Notes under the pieces: generated by a model
Seen by the model: only the letters and a program-made list of their open reading frames with translations
The model's database searches: none
Told to the model about the DNA's origin: nothing
Program-made: the position numbers and the translations under genes
Shown here: in pieces, positions 34,472 through 42,739 of the stretch
Position numbering within the stretch: position 1 is the first letter of the stretch
Layout: each line of letters opens with the position of its first letter
Assembly: GCA_026393835.1 (NCBI GenBank)
Contig: JAPKZK010000073.1
Span: 1-64,000, forward strand
DNA length: 64,000 nucleotides
Source: Candidatus Aminicenantota bacterium
GTDB taxonomy: Bacteria > Acidobacteriota > Aminicenantia > UBA2199
Direction: 5' to 3'

Positions 34472-37400
34472 TTTATTTCCTTATTTATAGTTCGTACCAC
34501 GTCCAGGCTGTCCAGGGTTTCCAGGTTATTGCGTACCGGGTGGTAGGGATCGTAGAGCCGATCGAATTCACTGCGGATCACGGCCAGCTTCTCTACGTCG
34601 GTCATGTGGTCGGTTATCGGTTTCAAATGGTCCAGGTATTTCAGGATTTCTTTTCCGGCGGCTTTTATTTTATCGGCGAAGTAGAGTTCGTAAACAATCC
34701 CATTAATTAATTCTTTCAGGAAACATAGGAGAAGTCGTTCGGAGTTAATTTTCACAACAAACTGAATCCAATCAACTAATTGACACAAAACGCTTTTTGT
34801 GGCTTCATCTGCACACTTTAAAGGCAAAAGTCTTACTTGTTCTGGATTTATATTTACATTATCGAAAATAGATTTATACCAATAATTCAACACATCACTA
34901 TTAAACAAAGCCAGGATATATTTTAATGGAAATCTAAAATCTTTTTGAATAATATTGTTAAAATTATCTCTATTATAATAGCTCTCTGAATCATATGCGC
35001 CTATCAGTTTACGCCGCAAAGACTTATTTCTAAGTCTAATAAATAATATCTTGGGATTTTTGAAAAATCTATCATCCCTCGGGCACCATAACCATGTGCC
35101 ATATTTAAGATAATTGCCACCCCAATCAATTCTATACTCTATTAATCTGCTCTTCCCATCAAGCAACTTAACCCAACCATCTTTAAAAGTTTCTGAGATG
35201 TAAAGATTTTCCTTACTCTGTTCCCTGGTCTTGTATATTATGATTCCTTGGCTGACATCCGCTACAGAGCCAAGTGGAGTTGTGTCTGCGGATATTTTTC
35301 CCATTATTTGATTATCACCTCTAATTATAAATCTACAACCAGGTGTTTCCAACCAATTTTTCTGACTTGCCGAGGAAAATCCTTCTCTTCTCAAAAATTC
35401 TTTTTGATCTTTAGGGTGAATTATTTTAGTGATAGCTTGCACTCCTTTCTTATATATAAAGATAAGTGTTTCAGCCGCATTATTTTTCCATACGTTGTAT
35501 CTAAAATTTGAAATTACTGAGATCGTACCATTTTCTAACAAATATCTTCTGAGATCTTCAGCCCATTTAGATTCAATAAAATTTGTTGGATTAATAAATG
35601 ACAGTACTCCCGTATCTCTTAAATTACTCCTGACCTGTTGGTAAATAAAATACTCATAGGATTCAGGTTGACCTTTTAATTAATGGGAAAATAATTTTTA
35701 GTATTTTCTTCTCTTCTTTTGTAAAGTTTGCTCCATAGGGTGGATTCCCAATTACCAGGTCAAAACCATTCTTATAATGCCATACTTCTGAAAAAAATAA
35801 TTTAAAATCAAAGTCAACTTTGTATCCAAAAATTTTTTTAGATGATTCGAGTCTTTCTTTAAGTTGAGTATCAATTTGTTTTTTAAGATTTCTTTTTTTC
35901 TCCGGGTCTGTTTCTTTGAAGAAATCTTTTTTCAGGTTTTCCAATATTTCAAATGCCGGGCTCTTCCAGTTCTCTGGGAAACCAATTAAAGAATTTCCGC
36001 ATACGATTTTATAATCAAGATTTGGCAGTGCTTCAATTTTGTCGAAGTTTTCTTCGTCAACTACCAGCGATAACCACAACCGCAGGCGGGCAATATCAAC
36101 GGCGCTGGCATCGATATCCACGCCGTAAATATTCTCCTGGATGGCATGGCATTTCAATTCAAAAGGAGTTTTCCTGGGGGAATGATAATAGGTCTGCAGC
36201 ATCAACCGCGCATTAACGATTTCATGGAGCAGTCCCACGGGAAACGCGCCTGAACCGATGGCGGGGTCACATATTTTTATGTTTTCTAATTTTTCGTCCA
36301 ACTGGGTGGCTTGTGTGCGTATGCATTCGGGCAGCCGGTATTGGTATGTACCGGTCTCTTTTCCTTCCGCCATTACCTTCTTATCGTTTTCCAATGCCCA
36401 ATGGCCTTCGCGGATCAATTGCTCAAGGGCTTCGCGGGGGCACTTTTCCTCTTCCGCATTGATCGTTGTGTCCAGGTAATGGATCAAACTCTCCTGACAC
36501 ATATAGTGGACTATCTCACGGGGCGTATAATAAGCGCCCGCGCTTTTACGTTCAGCAATATCCAGCATGTTCTCAAACACCTTTCCCAACATCTCCGGGT
36601 CGACGGCCACTTCTTTTTCCAGCGGCTCGTCTTCCTTGACGGTAAAGTTGTAACGGTCAAAAACATCGAGTATCCCTGTGCCCACGTCGCCGGTTTTGTT
36701 TTTCTCCAGGTTGTGGAAAAAGATATCGGGAATAGCCGCCAGCCGGTTTTGCCAGTCGTAATCGGCCTCGAATAAACCACCGTTTAAAAAAGGAATTTTA
36801 CAATCGAATCGCGGGTAATACCCTGGGGCGGTGCTTTCCCCACGCTCTTTGGCCAGCGCTTCATAAAAGAGGTATTGTAGATAGTGACTATAAAAGTTTT
36901 CCCCTTTTTCTACGGACTTCTCAAAAAGCGTTCGCAAGAATTTCTTATCGCCGCTGCCCCATTTTTCGTTTTTCTTTACGCCGAGCCAGCCTTTTTTTTG
37001 CAAGAAGTAGAGGAAGACGATTTGCCCCAGGAGCTTTTTGGTAAAGCGGGAGACTTCGATCCCCGCTTCCGTAATAACGGCTTTAACTGCTGACTCTTTA
37101 ATAAAATATTCCGCCAGTTTGAGATAGAGTTCCTTGTACTGCTGGAAAAATTCGCCGGTAACCTTTTCGACGCTAAAAGCATTTTCAATGGCCCCGATAG
37201 TGGGATCGGCGTAATCCGTTTCCAGCAGGGGCAGCAATTGCTTTTGGGCTGTGTAGGAATTTTCGTGCTCGCCCACCAGGTAAGAATAGCGCCTGGCCGG
37301 GGTTAAGTCTGTACGGGTTTTGACTTTGCCTTTCCCGTCCTTGTAGGATTCATGTTCAATTTTGATAAAAGAGAAACGCCAGTCCGCCCCATTGTCCTCC

Positions 37401-37762
37401 CCTGAATAAAAAGCGGCCAGCGCATAATCCCTGGCCTGACTTTTATTTTTATCATCCTGCAGCCACTTGACGACGAAATTTCGCAGCGATGTCCTGGCGC
37501 GGTCCAGTTTGGCCACGGTTTCTGTTTTAACGATCAATATCTCAACCTCTTCGCCATAGGGGGCCGTATATACGCCGAGCCGCTTATAATTATTGATATG
37601 CTCCCGGTAATCGGCGTAAATGTATTGTTTGCCGGACCAGACACGCTCTTTTGTCCTATCGAAGTTATTTAACAGGTTGGAAATGAAAAGGCCGAATGAG
37701 TCCAGGTCGAATTTATGTTGCAGTACTTTTTCAATGAGTTCTTGCGCTTGTTTTTTTTCCAT
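34468..37762 (-). pseudogene. Eco57I-type adenine-specific DNA methylase, interrupted by a single-base frameshift
   Basis: Two frames form one gene: 35663-37762 (699 codons) carries 'AGAYYTPREIVHYM', motif I 'ICDPAIGSGAF' (about residue 499) and motif IV 'VIGNPPYG' (about 673), then shifts at an A-run (T-run 35674-35677 on the plus strand) to an early stop. Removing one A lets the frame continue 'GQPESYEYFIYQQVRSNL' straight into 34468-35541, which holds the target-recognition region. The restored product would be about 1,097 residues. The break may be a sequencing error, a phase-variable tract or a real mutation. The gene lies nine bases after the helicase gene and overlaps the ATPase gene. 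Confidence 0.85.
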
Positions 37763-37771
37763 ACCTGCTCC

Positions 37772-40700
37772 TTATTTCTTCAACAGGTAGCCGGAGAGAA
37801 TGACTTCCCGTTTGAGGTTGGTCCGGGCGGGTTGGTTATCCGACACTACCGCGCCGCGAATATGCTTTCGTAAAATATTGAGGATTTCCAGTGGGTCCAG
37901 GGTATTTTCCAGTTCCTTTTTTATTTCCCTGGCGACTTTTTTGGCAATGGTGCCCTGGGCCATCATCTTGCGAAGGTTTTCCAGGAACTCCTCGTCGCTG
38001 TCGGTAAATTTACGGCAGTTTTTAAAATATTTATCTTTAAGCCGGCGTTCGATATAATCGAGGTTGGAGCGGCCCCCGGAACCTCTATCGATTTCAATAT
38101 CCTGGGAGGTGTCCCGTCTAAAAGCCTCTTTGTTATCTTCCAACAGCCGGTAATAATTCCCGGGGACCGGTTGACGCGGCGTTTCCGGGCGGCATTGCAG
38201 TTGATTTACGGCGTCGAAAAAAGTAATTTCCTGGGGGTTGTCGTTATCGTGGCGATAGAACTTTTTTAATTTTCCTAACCTGAAAAACGTGACCAATTGA
38301 TCGGTTTCGATTTCTTCGGCCCGGAACCCGGAGCGGGCTTTCTTGGGCAGCAGCTTGATCTTTTCGAACAGGTCCGGCTGCTCATCCCTGATATTGCGGA
38401 TCATTTCGAGGTATTGCAGCTCGGAATCCCCCTCCTCATCTTCGCCGGTGTATGCTTTTTTGTTGTTCAAGGTGTCGAATAATTCCTGGCTGCCGATTTC
38501 TTCACCGTCGGAAAGATACCTGGCGTCCTCTCCCAGGATGTCGTGAAACATTTGGATTTTATTTTTAATATTGATTTCCAGGCCCAGGTGCGAATCGGCC
38601 TGGCTGGTGGGGAAGAAATTAAAGATGTAGATTTTCGGATGCTGCGTCCCCAACCGGTTGATACGGCCGGCCCGCTGCAAGACCCGCGTGGGATTCCAGG
38701 GCAGGTCGTAGTTCACCAGGATATTGGCGCGGTGCAGGTTGATCCCTTCGGCCAACATGTCGGTGGTGATCAAAATACGGATATCATCGGCGTTTTCTTT
38801 TTCATTGGGATCGAAATTACTTTTGATTATTTCACGGGCGGGGCCGTGCTTGACGGGCGCCGTCGTTCCCTGCCGCCTTCCGCCCCGGCTGCTGTAGGCC
38901 ATGATCTCACCGGGAAATTCGACGCTCAATTTTTCATAAAGATAGTCGCCGGTCTCTTTGGATTCGGAGAAAATCACCAGTTTCTTTTTCTTCAAATCGC
39001 GATTTTCTCGCAGCTCATGGATAAGCTGGTGGAGCTTGGGGTCTTCATCGATATCCCGCCATAAATCGCGAACCTGTTTGAGGATTTCCAGGTCGTGTCG
39101 AAGGTCGATTGGGAAATCCGGGTGAAAATCCCCGGCGTCATATTCCTGGACTTTTTCTTCCTCCACATATTTTTCGAGTTTTTCCCAATCGTCATTGTCC
39201 AGGAGGTCGTAGACATTCACTTTTTTGCCGATATAGACGGCTCCGCCTTCAAACATCCGCATAAAGCGTTCATAAGAATCGACAAAACGGCCCACACTTT
39301 TTTTAAAGGCATAAAAACTGCTTTCCAGCCGTTTGACCAGGATACTCTTCATAAAGCCGCCCACATTTCGCTGCTGCTGTTTCTCAAACTCCGACAACCG
39401 GGCGCGCCCGGTGTAATACAACAGCGGGATATAGCGGGCATAACGGAAATCCTGGAATAACCGGATGGTTTGATTGAAAACCGTTTCCACCTTTCCTGTA
39501 AAAGAGTAGACGATTTTTTGGGGGTCTTGCATTTCCGGGAAAACCAGGCCCTGGGTTTCGATGTCGTTTTTGAAATAATGGGTTACGTCGGAGCGGGTCC
39601 TGCGCACCATGATATGCTTAAGAATATTTTCACGGATTTCTTTGGAAACGCCGGTGATAGTTCTCCTGTATTCCTGGCCACTTTTATCAAGCGAAGTGAA
39701 CCGCTTTTTAAGCCGGTTAAAAAACTTTTCCAGGTTCGGCACCCCAGGGATAGTGGAATTTTTAGGCGCCTGGAACAATTTGAGTTGGGTAAAAATATCT
39801 TCGATTTTGTTATTTAATGGAGTCGCGGTGACAAGGATGACTTTTTTCCCCCGGCAAATATCCAATAAAGCGGCATAGGATTGCGTGGCTTCATTGCGAA
39901 AGCGATGTGCTTCATCCACTACCACGTAATCGTATTGTTCGGCCCCTTTCCGGATCACCTGTTCGAGCTTACCCAGCGATTCGACCCGCGACGGCACCTG
40001 GAATTTCATCAAGCTTTCTTGCCAATAATCGCAGAGCACCGGTGGGCATATCACCAGTATCCGGCCCCTGACTTGCTGTAAGAGTTGAGCCGTTATGAAG
40101 GTCTTCCCCAGCCCCACCACATCCGCGATAAAGACGCCGTTATATTCTTCCAGTTTCCGCAACGCCTGGAAAACGGCTTGCTCCTGGTATTGCAGTTTCA
40201 TAAACCCTTCGGGAAGGAAGAATTCGAATCGGTCCTGGATATTAATATCTTCTTGCAGGTATTCGTAAATCGCTTTCAGATAAAGTTCATAAGGTGTAAT
40301 GGCGTCGTTGAGCCAGGTTTTCTTTTGCACGGTATCGACAAATTCCATGGACACATCGACGGAGTTCTTCCAGAGGTCCTCGAACTGTTCAAGCGCAAAT
40401 TCGACGTCGCGCCGCTGTCGAAGTTCCACATTAAACTCCCGGTTGGCCACAAGCCCGGCATAGGAAAAATTACTGGAACCCGTGATTACAAAACCGAAAT
40501 CCCGGTCCCCCGGGCGGAAACGTCCGATATATACTTTGGCATGAATATTCCGCGAAGGATAAGCCCTGATTTCGAGCTTTTTACCATTCCCGCCCCGCTT
40601 TCGATCCCCATCGGGGTCCGGGCAATCGGTATTTAAGAACCGGGTGAATTCTCGTATCCCGGTCTCAAGGAGCTGGTCGCTCTCCTGCGATTCTTCGATC

Positions 40701-41005
40701 TCTTCGAGTAAATTTTTTTGAAAGTATTTTTTGGCGTTACTGTGGGACTCGAAATCGATCACGGTTTGGTAACGGAATTGGTCGATGGCCCGGTAGGATT
40801 CTTCATCGACGCCGAGTCCGATGAGTATCCTCGTTTTTTCAATGTCCGCAATGGATCGGTAGAGTTGATAAAAACCGCTCGACCTGAAATAACCGACCAA
40901 TACATCAAATAAATGAGTATCCTTAAGGGTAACTTTGAATCGGTCCAGCAGATCCTGGCCAGCCTCATTGGTAAAAAATGTTAAATCCGTATTAATTCCT
41001 GCCAT
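37772..41005 (-). CDS. PLD-nuclease / SNF2-type helicase fusion of a defence operon
   Basis: A 1,077-residue protein. Residues about 1-200 contain a phospholipase-D-type nuclease: 'NIHAKVYIGRFRPGDRDFGF' gives HxK (His155, Lys157) and 'TGSSNFSYAGL'. Residues about 290-560 are an SF2 helicase: Walker A 'DVVGLGKTF', 'VVVDEAHRFRNE', and 'LVTATPLNN'. Residues about 650-850 form the second RecA lobe: 'LVIFSESKETGDYL', 'ITTDMLAEGINLHRA' and 'RVLQRAGRINRLG'. An extra C-terminal domain follows. The nuclease-helicase is the first gene of an operon with an Eco57I methylase and an AAA ATPase, the layout of restriction-like phage defence. It does not correspond exactly to DISARM or BREX as I know them. 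Confidence 0.85.
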   Translation of the reverse strand: MAGINTDLTFFTNEAGQDLLDRFKVTLKDTHLFDVLVGYFRSSGFYQLYRSIADIEKTRILIGLGVDEESYRAIDQFRYQTVIDFESHSNAKKYFQKNLLEEIEESQESDQLLETGIREFTRFLNTDCPDPDGDRKRGGNGKKLEIRAYPSRNIHAKVYIGRFRPGDRDFGFVITGSSNFSYAGLVANREFNVELRQRRDVEFALEQFEDLWKNSVDVSMEFVDTVQKKTWLNDAITPYELYLKAIYEYLQEDINIQDRFEFFLPEGFMKLQYQEQAVFQALRKLEEYNGVFIADVVGLGKTFITAQLLQQVRGRILVICPPVLCDYWQESLMKFQVPSRVESLGKLEQVIRKGAEQYDYVVVDEAHRFRNEATQSYAALLDICRGKKVILVTATPLNNKIEDIFTQLKLFQAPKNSTIPGVPNLEKFFNRLKKRFTSLDKSGQEYRRTITGVSKEIRENILKHIMVRRTRSDVTHYFKNDIETQGLVFPEMQDPQKIVYSFTGKVETVFNQTIRLFQDFRYARYIPLLYYTGRARLSEFEKQQQRNVGGFMKSILVKRLESSFYAFKKSVGRFVDSYERFMRMFEGGAVYIGKKVNVYDLLDNDDWEKLEKYVEEEKVQEYDAGDFHPDFPIDLRHDLEILKQVRDLWRDIDEDPKLHQLIHELRENRDLKKKKLVIFSESKETGDYLYEKLSVEFPGEIMAYSSRGGRRQGTTAPVKHGPAREIIKSNFDPNEKENADDIRILITTDMLAEGINLHRANILVNYDLPWNPTRVLQRAGRINRLGTQHPKIYIFNFFPTSQADSHLGLEINIKNKIQMFHDILGEDARYLSDGEEIGSQELFDTLNNKKAYTGEDEEGDSELQYLEMIRNIRDEQPDLFEKIKLLPKKARSGFRAEEIETDQLVTFFRLGKLKKFYRHDNDNPQEITFFDAVNQLQCRPETPRQPVPGNYYRLLEDNKEAFRRDTSQDIEIDRGSGGRSNLDYIERRLKDKYFKNCRKFTDSDEEFLENLRKMMAQGTIAKKVAREIKKELENTLDPLEILNILRKHIRGAVVSDNQPARTNLKREVILSGYLLKK

Positions 41006-41326
41006 TTCGTAATTCTTGCTATCTCCTGGAAGGTTACCGGGATTTGATCCGTTTCAATTCATTAATCTTCCATGATAGAGATATTATCCTTTTTCCAGGG
41101 ATTTGTCAATATGATAGATAGGATGTTGAGATTTTGAATCCTGCCTTTCCCCAGCCTTGGGGACACAACAGGTTAATTGTTTGCAAAATAAAAGATATAG
41201 GCAAAAAAATCTTCCAGTAAAAAAGCGCCGGTCAAGAAAAATCTTTTGCAATTTTTCAGAATGCCATTGACAGAATAACAAACATACGCCATATTGTAAC
41301 CATGAAAATAACAAAAACTTATATAT
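41006..41326. other. Gene-free spacer upstream of the defence operon
   Basis: Contains the putative promoter region of the helicase gene (AGGAGA 15 bases before its ATG) and, on the plus strand, TTGACA near 41268 followed by 'catattgta', perhaps the old promoter of the remnant at 41327-41512. I see no gene. Confidence 0.5.
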
Positions 41327-41512
41327 TTGATACGCCGGGAGTATCAATTAGTGCCACCGGATGTTCGGGAGCGTGAGCTGCGGGGAATGTCGAAAACGGC
41401 ATCTTTCCTGGGCATTCAAGATGCGTATGTTATCACTTTCAATGAAGAAGAAACCATCGATTTGAAGGGTTTTAAAGTGAACGTTCTGCCTGCCTGGAAA
41501 TGGCTAATTTAA
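41327..41512 (+). pseudogene. DUF4143-type ATPase C-terminal remnant
   Basis: The frame reads 'EYQLVPPDVRERELRGM' and 'DAYVITFNEEETIDLKGFKVNVLPAWKWLI' (cores 'AYVITFNEEETI', 'VLPAWKWLI'), the typical end of ATP-binding proteins with DUF4143. Only the last 60 or so residues remain; the Walker motifs are gone. Confidence 0.75.
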
Positions 41513-41597
41513 ATAAGTCTACCCCTTTCCCCAGGGAAAAAGCGCAGGGCAAGAAAAGCTAGGTAAGCAAAACGCTGAAATGATGCCGATTTTATGA

Positions 41598-41751
41598 TTA
41601 AAAATTCTGCCTGACGGAATAACTCATCCGTTTATTCAACCAGAGTTTTAAAAAGACGTCGTCGATCTCGACGTTTTCTCCTTCTTTATCAATGAGTGCG
41701 GTTGCAAAAATTTTCGCCGCTGACTTTTTCACCATAGACAAAGGGGTTCAT
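41598..41751 (-). pseudogene. Archaeal-type AAA ATPase (PF01637-like) remnant, N- and C-terminus joined
   Basis: ATG 41751 (GGAGGT upstream) begins 'MNPFVYGEKVSGENF', the classic start of this ATPase family, then hits a stop. In another frame the DNA ends 'EIDDVFLKLWLNKRM', the usual C-terminal phrase. About 350 internal residues have been deleted. It is one of at least six genes in the window reduced by internal deletion or truncation. Confidence 0.7.
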
Positions 41752-41772
41752 CGGTACCTCCTTTTTTTTTTA

Positions 41773-41809
41773 CGATTATGCATCATGCATTATGCATGAT
41801 GCATAATCG
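41773..41809. repeat. Perfect 37-bp palindrome of ATGCAT words
   Basis: Two perfect 17-base arms (cgattatgcatcatgca and its complement) flank the three-base centre 'tta'. It is made of ATGCAT/GATGCAT words, so shorter self-complementary alignments exist too. It lies between an ATPase remnant and the LTxxQ gene; T-run upstream on the plus strand but none after the stem on either strand fits a classical terminator. Confidence 0.9.
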
Positions 41810-41917
41810 GTAAATAATTATAATAAGCCCTCGCTGTAAAGTCAAGTCTCCTTTTTGTTTTATCCGCAACATACACATCCGGGGTATCGATTCGGCGACC
41901 CGGGGTTCCCTACTATA

Positions 41918-42727
41918 TTACCCCTGACGACGTTCTTCCAATCTTTTTTTCAGCTCCTGCTGCTGCATTTTGATGATATCTTTATACATTTTCTGCTGTT
42001 CTTCGGTCAGCACTTTTTGGATTTTCTTTTCCTTTTTAGCATCTTGATCTTTCATGGCCTCCAGCATGCGGGATTCTTCATTGGCCCCGCGCAGTTCCCC
42101 CGGGATGCCGCCGCCGCGCATACCGCCGCGCATCATGCTGGGTACATTGCCGGGTATACTCCCGGGTACTGTACCGGACATATTGCCGACGCCGCCCTGC
42201 ATGTTGCCATAGGGATCGTTCAATAAATCGCCGCCGTTTTCCGCCGCCATCGCCGCCATGTTTTCACGGTCTGCGATTAACAACTCCCGGTATTCATCGA
42301 GGATTTGTTTAACCTGGACGCTTTGCTCTTCAGTCAACAGCAAACCTTCATTCAATAAGAAAAACTCTTCCGCCATTTTCCGTTTTTCCTTGAAGTCGGC
42401 GAATATCGGCTTTTGCTCCGGGGTCAATAACCCTTCCACGAGGCCGTCGGTCATTTCTCTTCTTCGTATGGCCGCCTGGATCAAGGCCAGGGCGTTCCCT
42501 TTGAAATTTTCCCTGTCCATTAATGCCTGGCTCTGCGCCATTTTAAATATTTTTACCACCCCCGTCGCCTGCTCCGGCGTTAATTGCAATCGGGCCTGGA
42601 ATTCCCTGGCCACGGCCGTTGCCTCGTCACTTGTTTGCGAAACCGCCGGCAGCGATGACAAAACGAGGATACTTATTAAAACGATTAAATAGGTTAGCTT
42701 GTTTGATTTTCTCTTTTTTTTTATCAT
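41918..42727 (-). CDS. Periplasmic LTxxQ (Spy/CpxP-like) protein
   Basis: A 269-residue protein with a signal peptide (about 1-30, 'LIVLISILVLSSLPAVS'). It has LTPEQ (about 51-55 and 103-106), 'LTEEQSVQVKQIL' and 'LTEEQQKMYKDII', the helical hairpin motif of Spy/CpxP stress chaperones. A Gly/Met/Pro-rich linker (about 170-215, 'GVGNMSGTVPGSIPG') is an unusual insertion. It lies just 3' of the SpoIIE-type phosphatase gene and could be co-transcribed with it. Confidence 0.75.
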   Translation of the reverse strand: MIKKKRKSNKLTYLIVLISILVLSSLPAVSQTSDEATAVAREFQARLQLTPEQATGVVKIFKMAQSQALMDRENFKGNALALIQAAIRRREMTDGLVEGLLTPEQKPIFADFKEKRKMAEEFFLLNEGLLLTEEQSVQVKQILDEYRELLIADRENMAAMAAENGGDLLNDPYGNMQGGVGNMSGTVPGSIPGNVPSMMRGGMRGGGIPGELRGANEESRMLEAMKDQDAKKEKKIQKVLTEEQQKMYKDIIKMQQQELKKRLEERRQG

Positions 42728-42739
42728 TTTCTATTTCCT

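Noticed and set aside
34468..35541. Independent 357-residue gene of unknown function
   Set aside because: Its upstream sequence is open in frame back to the methylase frameshift, so it is the C-terminal part of the same gene.
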